In this document: positions 9,274-17,269 of the stretch, one piece after another
Numbering within the stretch: position 1 is the first letter of the stretch
Layout: the number at the start of each line of letters is the position of its first letter
Assembly: GCF_011762195.1 (NCBI RefSeq)
Contig: NZ_JAASQK010000007.1
Span: 62,001-126,000, forward strand
DNA: 64,000 nucleotides
From: Sphingomonas oligoaromativorans
Lineage (GTDB): Bacteria > Pseudomonadota > Alphaproteobacteria > Sphingomonadales > Sphingomonadaceae
Direction: 5' to 3'
Notes under the pieces: generated by a model
Database searches by the model: none
Told to the model about the DNA's origin: nothing
What the model saw: the letters and a program-made list of their open reading frames with translations, nothing else
Made by a program: the position numbers and the translations under genes

Positions 9274-10748
9274 CAGAAATCCAGATGCAGCCGCGTGGCG
9301 AAGGCGTCGCCCTTGGCGGTGGTGCCGTTGATCGACACCGGTGCCGCCACCAGCGTGGAGTTGGTGCCCTTGAAGCGGATATAGTTGAACATCAGCTTCA
9401 GATTGCCGTTGAGATACCAGTTCACGGCGCCCGTCCAGGCCTGGCCATCATGGTTGAGCGGCGAGAGATCATGGTCGGTGAGATTGATCTTGTCATAGCG
9501 GACCGCCAGCTCCCACGCGCCCCAATTGCCCTTCGACGGATCGAACGGCCGGATCGGCCGCTGGCGATCGACCACGCCATTGACGAAGCTACGCGATTCG
9601 CCGGTGAGGAAGAAGGTGCCGTAGACGTAATAGCCATCGAAATTGAGCGACGGCGCCGCCGCGAAGCGATCGAGGTGCATGTGGTTATACTCACCCTGCA
9701 CCGAGAACGGGCCGAACACCCCGGCCCCTTCCAGATCATAATAGGTGGCGCTCTTCACGCCGGCCGGCACGCCGTTGACGACACTGCCGGGGATCGCCGC
9801 CGATTCCAGGCTGCCATTGTCGACGCGCACGTTCGGGCGATCGGCGAGCGTGACGCTGTTCCCCGCCAGATCCTTCACATGATAGCCCGACGCGCCGAGA
9901 TGCAGCACGCGGCCGTGCGTGTTGATCGGCTCGATCGTCACGCGGCCGTTATAGCCCCACACCTCGTCGGGCGTGGTGGCGTTGCGCGAGATCGACTCAT
10001 TGGCGCCGTAGAGGCCGCCGGTCGCCGTGACGAGCTTGTTCGCATAGGCGACCGTCAGGCCGACGCGGCGCTCGCCGCCCACCTGGCCGAAGGCGGTGTT
10101 GGCCATGCCGCGCTCGAGGAAGGTGTTGAACGAATCCGACGTGTTCGCCTCGAGCCCCGCCGGCACCTTGAGCTGGCCGAGCGTGACGGTGAGATGCCTG
10201 GTGCCGGTATAGGCGACATAGGCGTCGAGCAGGCTGGCGGTGCCGCCCACCCACTCGCCCTCGATGCGCCAGGCGAACTGTTTGAAGGCGGTGCCGTCGA
10301 AGCCGAAGCGGCCACGGCGGATTTGCGTGCCGTTGTTGAAGTCGTAGCCGCCGCGACGCTCGTTGAACGCGGCATAGTCGACATCGAGGATGCCGCGCGG
10401 CTTGAAGGTGAAATTGCCGTCCGGCGAGCTGAACTGCGGCACGATCGTCCACGCCGTCTGTCCCTGCGGCTTGGCCGCCGGAGCGGGTGCGGAGACGGGG
10501 GCCGGGGCGGGCGGCGGCGCGGCCTGCGCGACGGCGGTCGTCACCTGCGCCGGGATGGTGGCGACGGTCGCCTTCTGATCGTCGAGCTGGTGGCGCAGAT
10601 CGGCATTCTCCGTCTGAAGCTGGTCGACCTTCGCCTCCAGCGCGTTCAGGCGCTCCAGGATGGCGGCGTTGGACACCGGCTTCGCGGCCAGCGCCGGCGA
10701 GCAGGCAAGCGCGGCAAGCGAAACGCCGCCGAGAAATGCGATGCGCAT
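9273..10748 (-). CDS. Outer-membrane porin of the phosphate-selective O/P family, embedded in the sulfate operon
   Basis: The 491-residue protein has a signal peptide (MRIAFLGGVSLAALACSPALAA), a coiled-coil segment (about residues 30-58, ILERLNALEAKVDQLQTENADLRHQL), an Ala/Pro-rich linker, then a beta-barrel with porin O/P features (RGILDVDYAAFN, FKQFAWRIEGEWV, LTVTLGQLKVPAG) and a C-terminal Phe (ATRLHLDF) suited to the BAM machinery. The start at 10748 is chosen from the signal peptide. The gene lies between sbp and cysT on the same strand, with a TGATG overlap to cysT, so the context implies an outer-membrane route for sulfate or related oxyanions. Family members are described for phosphate and polyphosphate, so sulfate is an inference from position. 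Confidence 0.88.
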   Translation of the reverse strand: MRIAFLGGVSLAALACSPALAAKPVSNAAILERLNALEAKVDQLQTENADLRHQLDDQKATVATIPAQVTTAVAQAAPPPAPAPVSAPAPAAKPQGQTAWTIVPQFSSPDGNFTFKPRGILDVDYAAFNERRGGYDFNNGTQIRRGRFGFDGTAFKQFAWRIEGEWVGGTASLLDAYVAYTGTRHLTVTLGQLKVPAGLEANTSDSFNTFLERGMANTAFGQVGGERRVGLTVAYANKLVTATGGLYGANESISRNATTPDEVWGYNGRVTIEPINTHGRVLHLGASGYHVKDLAGNSVTLADRPNVRVDNGSLESAAIPGSVVNGVPAGVKSATYYDLEGAGVFGPFSVQGEYNHMHLDRFAAAPSLNFDGYYVYGTFFLTGESRSFVNGVVDRQRPIRPFDPSKGNWGAWELAVRYDKINLTDHDLSPLNHDGQAWTGAVNWYLNGNLKLMFNYIRFKGTNSTLVAAPVSINGTTAKGDAFATRLHLDF

Positions 10749-10771
10749 GGATAAACCCCTTGTGGTAGAGA

Positions 10772-10802
10772 GCGGGCGCGCCGTCCGTCCGGCAACGCCC
10801 GC
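10772..10802 (-). other. GC-rich hairpin between sbp and the porin gene
   Basis: GCGGGCG (10772-10778) pairs with CGCCCGC (10796-10802) around a 17-nt GC-rich loop, in the 75-bp gap between the first two genes of the sulfate operon. No U-tract follows. In binding-protein-dependent operons such hairpins often stabilise or attenuate the message so that the binding protein is made in excess. Confidence 0.35.
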
Positions 10803-10823
10803 CACCCCATCTTTATAGACGGA

Positions 10824-11846
10824 TCAACGCTTGGCGGCCGCGAAGACCTGGTCGAATGACCCGCCATCGGCGAAGTGCGCCGCCTGCGCGCGAGCCCAGC
10901 CGCCGAAGTTCCGGTCGATGGTGAAGAGCTGGAGGCGCGGGAACCGGGCCGCCGTCTTCGCCGCCACCACCGGATCGATCGGCCGGTAATAGTTCTTCGC
11001 GATGATCTCCTGCGCGGGGCGCGTGTAGAGATATTGGAGATAGGCTTCGGCCACCTTGCGCGTGCCCTTGCGGTCGACATTGGCGTCGACCAGCGCGACC
11101 GGCGGTTCCGCCTTGATCGAGACCGACGGCACCACGATGTCGAACTTGCCCTTGCCCAGCTCGTTCACGGCGAGGAACGCCTCATTCTCCCAGGCCAGCA
11201 GAACGTCGCCCTGTCCGCGCTGGACGAAGGTGGTCGTGGCACCACGCGCGCCGGAATCGAGCACCGGCACATTCCTGAAGAGCTTGACCATATAGTCGCG
11301 GACCTTGTCGTCCGTGCCGTAGGTCTTCTTCGCATAGCCCCACGCCGCCAGATAGTTCCAGCGCGCCCCGCCCGAGGTCTTGGGGTTGGGCGTGATGACC
11401 TGCACGCCCGGCTTGATGAGATCGCCCCAGTCGTGGATGCCCTTGGGGTTGCCCTTGCGGACGAGGAAGACGATCGTCGAGAAATAGGGCGTGCTGTTGT
11501 GCGGCAGGCGCTTCTGCCAGTTGGTCGGCAGCAGCTTCGCCTTGTCCGCGATCGAATCGATGTCGTATCCGAGCGCCAGCGTCACCACGTCGGCGGGGGC
11601 GCCCTCGATCACCGAGCGGGCCTGCGCGCCCGATCCGCCATGGCTCTGGCGGATGGTCACCTGCTGGCCGGTCTTCGCCTTCCACTGCGCCGCGAAAGCG
11701 TCATCGATGCTGCGATAGAGTTCGCGCGTCGGATCATAGGATACGTTGAGCAGCTCGGCCGGCGCCGGCGCGGCCTTGGCCGCATCGAGCGCGATCGGCC
11801 CCAGCATCAGTGAAGCGGCGAGCCCGGCCAGAACGAAACGGCGCAT
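10824..11846 (-). CDS. sbp: Periplasmic sulfate-binding protein
   Basis: This 340-residue protein starts with a signal peptide ([25 protein letters not shown]) and continues with [20 protein letters not shown], the hallmark beginning of Sbp/CysP proteins. Further conserved stretches are [67 protein letters not shown] and the C-terminal [22 protein letters not shown]. It captures sulfate (or thiosulfate) in the periplasm and delivers it to CysTW. It is the first structural gene of the sulfate operon; the 102-bp gap upstream carries inverted repeats at 11876-11908 that may be operators for the neighbouring Rrf2-type regulator. Confidence 0.95.
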   Translation of the reverse strand: MRRFVLAGLAASLMLGPIALDAAKAAPAPAELLNVSYDPTRELYRSIDDAFAAQWKAKTGQQVTIRQSHGGSGAQARSVIEGAPADVVTLALGYDIDSIADKAKLLPTNWQKRLPHNSTPYFSTIVFLVRKGNPKGIHDWGDLIKPGVQVITPNPKTSGGARWNYLAAWGYAKKTYGTDDKVRDYMVKLFRNVPVLDSGARGATTTFVQRGQGDVLLAWENEAFLAVNELGKGKFDIVVPSVSIKAEPPVALVDANVDRKGTRKVAEAYLQYLYTRPAQEIIAKNYYRPIDPVVAAKTAARFPRLQLFTIDRNFGGWARAQAAHFADGGSFDQVFAAAKR

Positions 11847-11875
11847 GATGATCCCTCCCTGGTGGAGAGAAGACG

Positions 11876-11908
11876 CTATTCCCTACTTGCCTAGTGGAGA
11901 ATAGGGAA
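11876..11908. promoter_or_regulatory. Interlocked inverted repeats upstream of the sulfate operon (candidate operator)
   Basis: TTCCCTA (11879-11885) pairs with TAGGGAA (11902-11908), and CTATTC (11876-11881) pairs with GAATAG (11899-11904). Both pairs share a 23-bp repeat distance but have different centres. The site is AT-rich compared with the surroundings and sits 30-60 bp upstream of the sbp start, where a promoter or operator is expected. Binding by the adjacent Rrf2-type protein is inferred from proximity only. Confidence 0.45.
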
Positions 11909-11948
11909 AATCTATCAGTATCCTTAAGCGCTGCTTTCGACGCCCCGA

Positions 11949-12392
11949 TCAGGCCGCCAGCGTCTCGAAGGCGGCGGCATCGGCCAGAGACGTGCCCGCC
12001 AGCGTCCGCGCGGCATCCTCGCGCACCTTCGCCATCACGCGACGGATCGCGCAGGTCGCCTCGTCCCGGCAGTCGCCGCAACGTTCGTAGAAATTGAGGC
12101 TGGCGCAGGGCACCAGCGCGATCGGCCCGTCCATCAGCCGGATCACCTCGGCGAAGTTGATCTCGCTCGCGGGCCGCGCGAGCGTGTAGCCGCCGCCGGG
12201 TCCGCGCCGGCTGGTGACGAAGCCGCCCTTCTTGAGATCGAGCAGGATCAGCTCCAGATATTTGCGCGGGACATGCTGGGTGGTGGCGATATCGCCGACC
12301 TGGACGGCGCGGCCGGTTTCCGCTTCGGCGAGATAGAGGAGGGCGCGCAGCGCATAGCGTGTCTTCTGGGCGAGCATGGTAGGAACTGCCAT
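11949..12392 (-). CDS. Rrf2-family transcriptional regulator with a four-cysteine cluster
   Basis: A 147-residue winged-helix protein of the IscR/Rrf2 family. The core reads [20 protein letters not shown], followed by the HTH ([19 protein letters not shown]) and the wing ([19 protein letters not shown]). The C-terminal part has cysteines at about residues 96, 105, 108 and 114 ([17 protein letters not shown]), which differs from the three-Cys spacing of IscR and could hold an iron-sulfur cluster or act as a thiol sensor. The start at 12392 has GGGGA just upstream; 12377 (MLAQKTRY) is an alternative. It lies directly upstream of the sulfate operon on the same strand, so control of sulfur uptake is likely but inferred. 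A perfect palindrome lies 20 bp before its start. Confidence 0.88.
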   Translation of the reverse strand: MAVPTMLAQKTRYALRALLYLAEAETGRAVQVGDIATTQHVPRKYLELILLDLKKGGFVTSRRGPGGGYTLARPASEINFAEVIRLMDGPIALVPCASLNFYERCGDCRDEATCAIRRVMAKVREDAARTLAGTSLADAAAFETLAA

Positions 12393-12411
12393 ATTCCCCA
12401 GCGAAGCGCTC

Positions 12412-12429
12412 GGCAATCGCGCGATTGCC
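12412..12429. promoter_or_regulatory. Perfect 18-bp palindrome upstream of the Rrf2-type regulator
   Basis: GGCAATCGCGCGATTGCC reads the same on both strands over 18 bp, centred 28 bp upstream of the regulator start codon. Its size and symmetry fit a dimeric repressor operator, so autoregulation is the simplest idea. It could also affect infA, whose start is about 109 bp to the other side. Confidence 0.55.
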
Positions 12430-12537
12430 ACAGTCGTGCGATCGATGAACCGCTCCCTGGGCGCGACGCTTCCCTTTGGCGGCCGCAACCGCTATGGCGC
12501 GCAGACATTTTTGCGCGCGAAAGAATTCAGAGGATTA

Positions 12538-12756
12538 ATGGCGAAAGAAGAACTTCTCGAGATGCGCGGCCAGGTGGTGGAGCTTCTGCCCAACGCCATG
12601 TTCCGCGTGCGCCTCGAAAACGATCACGAGATTCTCGGCCACACGGCCGGCAAGATGCGCAAGAACCGCATCCGCGTGCTCGTCGGCGACGAAGTACTCG
12701 TCGAACTCACGCCCTATGACCTGACCAAGGGTCGCATCACCTATCGTTTCAAGTAA
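12538..12756 (+). CDS. infA: Translation initiation factor IF-1
   Basis: The 72-residue protein is a single S1/OB-fold domain identical in layout to IF-1: [19 protein letters not shown], then [32 protein letters not shown] and [18 protein letters not shown]-1 binds the A-site region of the 30S subunit during initiation. The ATG at 12538 gives the family's normal N-terminus, with AGAGG 5-9 bases upstream; longer in-frame starts upstream are not used. It precedes maf, RNase E/G and yacG, a standard alphaproteobacterial order. Confidence 0.98.
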   Translation: MAKEELLEMRGQVVELLPNAMFRVRLENDHEILGHTAGKMRKNRIRVLVGDEVLVELTPYDLTKGRITYRFK

Positions 12757-12796
12757 GGCCGGGCGGCCGGCGGTCGCCTCAGCACCGGGGTCCGTC

Positions 12797-13369
12797 ATGC
12801 GCCTTGTTCTGGCTTCCGCGAGCCCGCGTCGGCTCGACCTTCTCGCCCGGCTGGGCGTGACGCCCGACGCGATCGATCCCGCCGAACTCGACGAGAGCCC
12901 GCGCCCGCGCGAGCTTCCGTTGCCGCACGCGCGGCGGCTGGCGGCGGAGAAGGCGGCGGCGGTGGCCGCGCGTCATCCGCACGCCATGGTGATCGGCTGC
13001 GACACGGTGGTCGCCTGCGGGCGGCGCATCCTGCCCAAGGCAGAGGACGAGCAGACCGCGCGCCAGTGCCTCGCGCTGCTCTCAGGGCGGCGGCATCGCG
13101 TCCATTCGGCGGTGACGCTGATCGACGCGGACGGCCGTGCGCGCCATCGCGAATCGACCAGCGTGCTCGCCTTCAAGCGCCTCTCCCCGCATGAGATCGA
13201 GGCCTATATCGAGGGCGGCGAGTGGCACGGGAAGGCCGGCGGCTATGCCATCCAGGGCTTTGCCGAGAGCTTCGTGCGCAGCCTCGCCGGCAGCCATTCG
13301 GGCGTGATGGGCCTGCCCCTCTTCGAAACGCGCGCGCTGCTGGTCGCGGCGGGGCTCCAACTTGGCTGA
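12797..13369 (+). CDS. maf: Maf-family nucleoside triphosphate pyrophosphatase
   Basis: This 190-residue protein shows the Maf signature at its N-terminus (LVLASASPRRLDLL), the catalytic region VIGCDTVVACG, and the downstream GKAGGYAIQGFAESFVRSLAGSHSGVMGLPL segment. Maf proteins hydrolyse non-canonical or specific nucleoside triphosphates to monophosphates and have been linked to septum inhibition. The ATG at 12797 is 40 bp after infA. Its stop overlaps the RNase E/G gene by 8 bp, so the two are probably translated together. Confidence 0.95.
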   Translation: MRLVLASASPRRLDLLARLGVTPDAIDPAELDESPRPRELPLPHARRLAAEKAAAVAARHPHAMVIGCDTVVACGRRILPKAEDEQTARQCLALLSGRRHRVHSAVTLIDADGRARHRESTSVLAFKRLSPHEIEAYIEGGEWHGKAGGYAIQGFAESFVRSLAGSHSGVMGLPLFETRALLVAAGLQLG

Positions 13370-14330
13370 ATGGCTCCTCGACGAGGGGATCGGCGAACAT
13401 CGCGCCGCCCTCGTCGAAGACGATATCATCCTCGAAGCGGCGATTGATCGCCTCGATAACCGGCTGCGCGGCGGGGCGATCGTCACGGCGAAGCTCGGCG
13501 AGCGCGTCGGCGCGGGCGCATGGCTCTCCACCGCGCGGGGAGACGCCATCCTCGATGCCGTGCCGCGCGGGCTGTCGCAGGGGCGCTCGCTGCTGGTCGA
13601 GATCGTCCGCGAGGCGATCCCCGAGCCCGGCCGCCTCAAGCCCCCCCGCGCCCGCGCCAGCGACGCCACCGCCGAGCGTTTCGCCCCGACGCTCGCCGAA
13701 CGGCTGGGGGGCGCGCCCATCCGACGCCTTTCGCCCCACGAGCCCGACCGGCTGGAGCAGGCCGGCTGGTCCGAGCTGATCGAGCAGGCCGAGACCGGCG
13801 AGATCGATTTCCCCGGCGGCGCGCTGCGCCTCTCGCCAACGCCCGCCATGGCGCTGTTCGACATCGACGGCACGCTGCCCGCCGCCGATCTCGCGCTGGC
13901 CGGCGCGCGCGCGGCGGCGGAGGCGATCCGCCGGCTGGTCATCGGCGGCTCGATCGGGCTCGACCTGCCGACGCTCGGCTCCAAGGCCGAGCGCGCCGCC
14001 GCCGCCGCCGTCATCGACGAGACGCTGCCGCCGCCGTTCGAGCGCACGGCGGTCAACGGCTTCGGCTTCATGCAGATCATCCGCCCGCGCCCGCGCGCCT
14101 CGATCCCCGAACTGGCGCGCTCCGACCCGGCGCTGACGGCCGCGCTCCGGTTGCTGCGGATCGGCGCGCGGGGACATGGCGCCCGCAAGCTGGTCGCCAC
14201 GCCCGCCGTGATCGCGCGGCTGGAGGCCCGGCCCGACTGGATCGAGGCGCTGGCGCGCGCGACCGGCGGCACGGTCGGCTTGCGGGCCGATCCGGGGCTC
14301 GCCATATCGGCAGGCCATGTCGAACCCTGA
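13362..14330 (+). CDS. Compact ribonuclease E/G-like protein
   Basis: A 322-residue protein of the RNase E/G family, starting with TTG inside the end of maf. The catalytic core is recognisable by AMALFDIDGT (compare SIDVNS in RNase E) followed by ALAGARAAAEAIRRLVIGGSIGLDLPTL (compare the IVIDFIDM region), so both acidic metal ligands appear to be kept. It is much shorter than E. coli RNase G (489 residues): the S1 domain region is reduced and the zinc-link Cys motif is not seen. It probably processes rRNA or mRNA, but the reduced form may have narrower activity. Position between maf and yacG is conserved in sphingomonads. Confidence 0.85.
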   Translation: MAEWLLDEGIGEHRAALVEDDIILEAAIDRLDNRLRGGAIVTAKLGERVGAGAWLSTARGDAILDAVPRGLSQGRSLLVEIVREAIPEPGRLKPPRARASDATAERFAPTLAERLGGAPIRRLSPHEPDRLEQAGWSELIEQAETGEIDFPGGALRLSPTPAMALFDIDGTLPAADLALAGARAAAEAIRRLVIGGSIGLDLPTLGSKAERAAAAAVIDETLPPPFERTAVNGFGFMQIIRPRPRASIPELARSDPALTAALRLLRIGARGHGARKLVATPAVIARLEARPDWIEALARATGGTVGLRADPGLAISAGHVEP

Positions 14331-14499
14331 AGCCCCCGTCCGCCGCGCGGACCGCTGCCCGATCTGCCGCAAGCCGAGCATCGATCCCCATGCGCCTTTC
14401 TGTAGCCAGGGCTGCCGCGACCGCGATCTGCTGCAATGGCTGGGCGAGGGATATCGGGTGCCGGGCCGCCCGGCGGAATTTGCTGACGAAGAGGACTAG
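14317..14499 (+). CDS. yacG: DNA gyrase inhibitor YacG, zinc-binding
   Basis: A 60-residue protein with the four-Cys zinc site of YacG: CPICRKP near residues 14-20 and FCSQGCRDRDLLQWL near 28-42. The tail EGYRVPGRP is also typical. YacG binds GyrB and inhibits gyrase. The start overlaps the end of the RNase E/G gene by 14 bp, continuing the tight infA-maf-RNase-yacG cluster. Confidence 0.93.
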   Translation: MSNPEAPVRRADRCPICRKPSIDPHAPFCSQGCRDRDLLQWLGEGYRVPGRPAEFADEED

Positions 14500-14553
14500 A
14501 CAGGGCCGCCATGCTCTGCCTATAGGCGCGCCTCGCCTGACGCGAGAGCGAAG

Positions 14554-14629
14554 GCCCGGGTAGCTCAGTTGGTAGAGCACGTGACTGAAAATCACGGTGT
14601 CGGCGGTTCGATTCCGTCCCCGGGCACCA
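14554..14629 (+). tRNA. tRNA-Phe (GAA)
   Basis: A complete 76-nt cloverleaf: acceptor GCCCGGG pairs with CCCGGGC, the D arm is GCTCAGTTGGTAGAGC, the anticodon loop CTGAAAA carries GAA, and the T loop is GGTTCGATTCC. CCA is encoded. It lies 54 bp after yacG on the same strand. Confidence 0.98.
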
Positions 14630-14730
14630 CATCCTGACATCGATGGAAACGCGCCCTGCCGATCATGGCGGAGTGTGGCGTTTGTGCTCGTTTCCCCGCC
14701 CATCTCGAACCGACACCGAACCGTCACTAC

Positions 14731-14743
14731 GCTGCAATGCAGC
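14731..14743. promoter_or_regulatory. Short perfect palindrome upstream of the large TonB receptor
   Basis: GCTGCAATGCAGC is a perfect inverted repeat (6-1-6) centred 49 bp before the receptor start codon, between tRNA-Phe and the receptor. The placement fits an operator overlapping a promoter, but no regulator can be assigned. Confidence 0.3.
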
Positions 14744-14785
14744 ACGGCCATGCACCCCGCAGTCTATCGGGCTTGGGAAGCTACC

Positions 14786-17152
14786 ATGGATCGCCTTTCC
14801 TATCTGTTTGCCAGTGTTGCCTTTGCGGCGCTGATTCCCGCGCCGCTGCTGGCGGACGTCGCCGCGTCGAGCGCCGATACTGCCGCCACCACCGATGCCG
14901 CACCCGCGAGCGATAACGCGCAGGACATCGTCGTCCTCGGCTTCGGCCGCAGCCGTCAGGTGCAGAGCGTCACCGACATCGACATCGCGCGGATGACGCC
15001 AGGCTCCAGTCCCTTGAAGGCGATCGAGAAGCTGCCGGGCGTCAATTTCCAGGCCTCCGACCCGTTCGGCGCCTATGAGTGGGCGGTCCGCATCTCGCTG
15101 CGCGGCTTCAACCAGAACCAGCTCGGCTTCACGCTCGACGACGTGCCGCTCGGCGACATGACCTATGGCAATGTCAACGGCCTCCACATCAGCCGCGCGA
15201 TCATCTCCGAGAATGTCGGCCGCACCGAGGTGGCGCAGGGCGCGGGCGCGCTCGGCACGGCGTCGACCAGCAATCTCGGCGGCACCATCCAGTTCACCTC
15301 GCAGGCGCCGGCCGAGACCGCCGGGATCAAGGCCTCCGGCACCTATGGCGCCGACGATACCGAGCGCGCCTATGTCCGCCTCGATTCGGGCGATCTGGGC
15401 GGCGGACTCAAGGGCACTGTGAGCTATGCCTTCCTCCACACCACCAAATGGAAGGGCGACGGCCCGCAGCGCCAGCATCAGGCCAACGCCAAGATCGTCA
15501 AGGATCTCGGCGACCTCGGCAGCATCACCGGCTTCCTGAACTTCTCGGATCGCCGTGAGACCGACTATCAGGACTTGAGCCTCGACATCATCAGGCGCCG
15601 TGGCCTGCGCGACGACAATCTCACCGGGCAATATGCGCTCGCAGTGCAGCTCGGGAAGATCTTCCAGAATCAGGCGGCCGCGGCGGCCGGTGCGCCGCTT
15701 CCATGGGCGGGGGCCGGCACCACCTTCCCGGCCGGCGTCGGCACGGTGGACGACGGCTATTATGATGCCGGCGGCCTGCGCCGGGATTATCTCGGCGGCG
15801 TCACCTTCGACGCGCACCTGACCCCGGATATCAGCCTCAAGACCACCGGCTATTATCACGACAACAAGGGCCAGGGCTCGTGGATCACGCCCTATACGCC
15901 CACGCCGCTCGGCGCGCCGGATCAGGACGGCGCGGCGATTACCAATCCGGGGCCGCTCTCCTTCCGCACCACCGAATATGTCATCCATCGCGGCGGCGTC
16001 ATCAGCGACGCGCGCTGGGAGAAGGGCATCAACACGCTCGAAGTGGGCGGCTGGTACGAGAGCAACAGCTTCACGCAGGCGCGCCGCTATTACGGCATGA
16101 CCGACACGAGCGAGCCGAACCGGCCGACGCTCCAGTTCCAGGACAATCCCTTCCAGACCGACTGGGCGGGCAAGTACGACACCGAGACGGTGCAATATCA
16201 TGTCGAGGACACGATCAAGCTCTTCGACGACAAGCTCGCGCTGAACGGCGGCTGGAAGGGCACGCACGTCATCAACAGCGCCAATATGCAGCCCGGCACA
16301 GTGCAGACGCTCGCCGGCGGCCGCATCGACGCGAAGGACTGGTTCCAGCCGCAGGCGGGCATCGTCTACCACCTGACGCCCTCGGCCGAGCTGTTCGCCG
16401 ACTATACCGAGAATATGCGCGCCTTCGTCTCGTCGGCGACGACCGGGCCGTTCTCGACCACGCAGGCCGGCTTCGACGGGATCAAGGGCACGCTGAAGCC
16501 CGAGCGCTCCAAGACCTATGAAGGCGGCGTCCGCTATCGCTCCGGGCCGTTCCAGGCCTCGGCGGTGGGCTATTATGTCGACTTCACCAACCGCCTGCTG
16601 AGCTTCTCCAACGGTGCCGGCATCCAGGGCAATCCGGCGACGCTCAACAATGTCGGCTCGGTCCACACCTATGGCGCCGAGCTGACCGCCAACTATCGCA
16701 TCCTCAAGCCGGTGTCGTTGTTCGCCAGCTATTCCTACACCCACAGCCAATATGCCGACGACGTGCTCGATGCGTCCGGCAAGGTGCTGGTGGCGACCGA
16801 TGGCAAGACGGTGGTCGACACGCCCAAGCACATGCTCAAGGGCGAGGTCGTCTATGACGACGGCCGGTTCATGGGCCGCATCGGCGCCGACTATATGACC
16901 AAGCGCTACTTCACCTATCTCAACGACGAATCGGTGCCGAGCCGCGTGCTGGTGGATGCCTCGATCGGCTACACCTTCCGCGACGAGGGCTTCCTCAAGG
17001 GCTTCGCCATCGAGGCGAGCGTCACCAACCTCACCGACAAGAAATATATCTCGACCATCGGCTCCAACGGCTTCACCGCCAGCGGCGACAGCCAGACCCT
17101 GCTGGCCGGCGCGCCGCGCCAGTGGTTCGTCACGCTCAAGAAGGGCTTCTGA
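14786..17152 (+). CDS. Large TonB-dependent outer-membrane receptor (substrate unknown)
   Basis: A 788-residue receptor with signal peptide (MDRLSYLFASVAFAALIPAPLLA), a low-complexity Ala/Asp/Thr stretch, TonB box-like DIVVLGFGR near residues 48-56, a plug domain (PLKAIEKLPGVNFQASDPFGAYEWAVRISLRGFN, LDDVPLGDMTYGN, VAQGAGALGTASTSNLGGTI) and a barrel ending in APRQWFVTLKKGF with terminal Phe. The ATG at 14786 is chosen for the signal peptide; an in-frame ATG at 14597 lies inside the tRNA gene and is rejected. The stop is followed by a strong hairpin. The C-terminal FAIEASVTNLTDKKYISTIGSNGF segment is typical of iron- and carbohydrate-type receptors, so the ligand remains open. Confidence 0.9.
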   Translation: MDRLSYLFASVAFAALIPAPLLADVAASSADTAATTDAAPASDNAQDIVVLGFGRSRQVQSVTDIDIARMTPGSSPLKAIEKLPGVNFQASDPFGAYEWAVRISLRGFNQNQLGFTLDDVPLGDMTYGNVNGLHISRAIISENVGRTEVAQGAGALGTASTSNLGGTIQFTSQAPAETAGIKASGTYGADDTERAYVRLDSGDLGGGLKGTVSYAFLHTTKWKGDGPQRQHQANAKIVKDLGDLGSITGFLNFSDRRETDYQDLSLDIIRRRGLRDDNLTGQYALAVQLGKIFQNQAAAAAGAPLPWAGAGTTFPAGVGTVDDGYYDAGGLRRDYLGGVTFDAHLTPDISLKTTGYYHDNKGQGSWITPYTPTPLGAPDQDGAAITNPGPLSFRTTEYVIHRGGVISDARWEKGINTLEVGGWYESNSFTQARRYYGMTDTSEPNRPTLQFQDNPFQTDWAGKYDTETVQYHVEDTIKLFDDKLALNGGWKGTHVINSANMQPGTVQTLAGGRIDAKDWFQPQAGIVYHLTPSAELFADYTENMRAFVSSATTGPFSTTQAGFDGIKGTLKPERSKTYEGGVRYRSGPFQASAVGYYVDFTNRLLSFSNGAGIQGNPATLNNVGSVHTYGAELTANYRILKPVSLFASYSYTHSQYADDVLDASGKVLVATDGKTVVDTPKHMLKGEVVYDDGRFMGRIGADYMTKRYFTYLNDESVPSRVLVDASIGYTFRDEGFLKGFAIEASVTNLTDKKYISTIGSNGFTASGDSQTLLAGAPRQWFVTLKKGF

Positions 17153-17158
17153 TCGGTC

Positions 17159-17189
17159 GGAGGGCGCGGCCATCGAGGCCGCGCCCTCC
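17159..17189 (+). terminator. 13-bp GC hairpin after the TonB receptor
   Basis: GGAGGGCGCGGCC (17159-17171) and GGCCGCGCCCTCC (17177-17189) form a perfect 13-bp stem with a 5-nt loop, starting 7 bp after the stop codon. No T-tract follows, so it may be a U-less terminator or an RNA-stabilising end. Confidence 0.6.
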
Positions 17190-17207
17190 CATCGGAAATC
17201 CGCCGGA

Positions 17208-17225
17208 TTGTAACGTAGCCGTCAT
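17208..17225 (+). promoter_or_regulatory. Candidate Pho box before the soluble chemoreceptor gene
   Basis: TTGTAAC-GTAG-CCGTCAT has the 7-4-7 layout of a PhoB binding site (consensus CTGTCAT-N4-CTGTCAT): the first half matches at five positions if CTGTCAC is used, the second at six. It lies 45 bp before the receptor start codon. A match to a loose consensus is not proof. Confidence 0.35.
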
Positions 17226-17269
17226 CAAATCCTAAGGCTGCGTTTACCGTGCGGGCCTAGAGCGACGCC

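Noticed and set aside
12376-12537. Extended infA start at 12376
   Set aside because: IF-1 is about 72 residues, and AGAGG precedes the ATG at 12538. The extension overlaps the promoter region of the Rrf2 gene.
14597-14785. Upstream in-frame start of the large TonB receptor
   Set aside because: The ATG at 14597 lies inside tRNA-Phe, and the signal peptide begins at 14786.
14663-17173. Open frame of 836 codons opposite the TonB receptor
   Set aside because: Composition is dominated by Ala, Arg, Asp, Gly and Val in a third-position shadow pattern and the frame covers the well-supported receptor gene.
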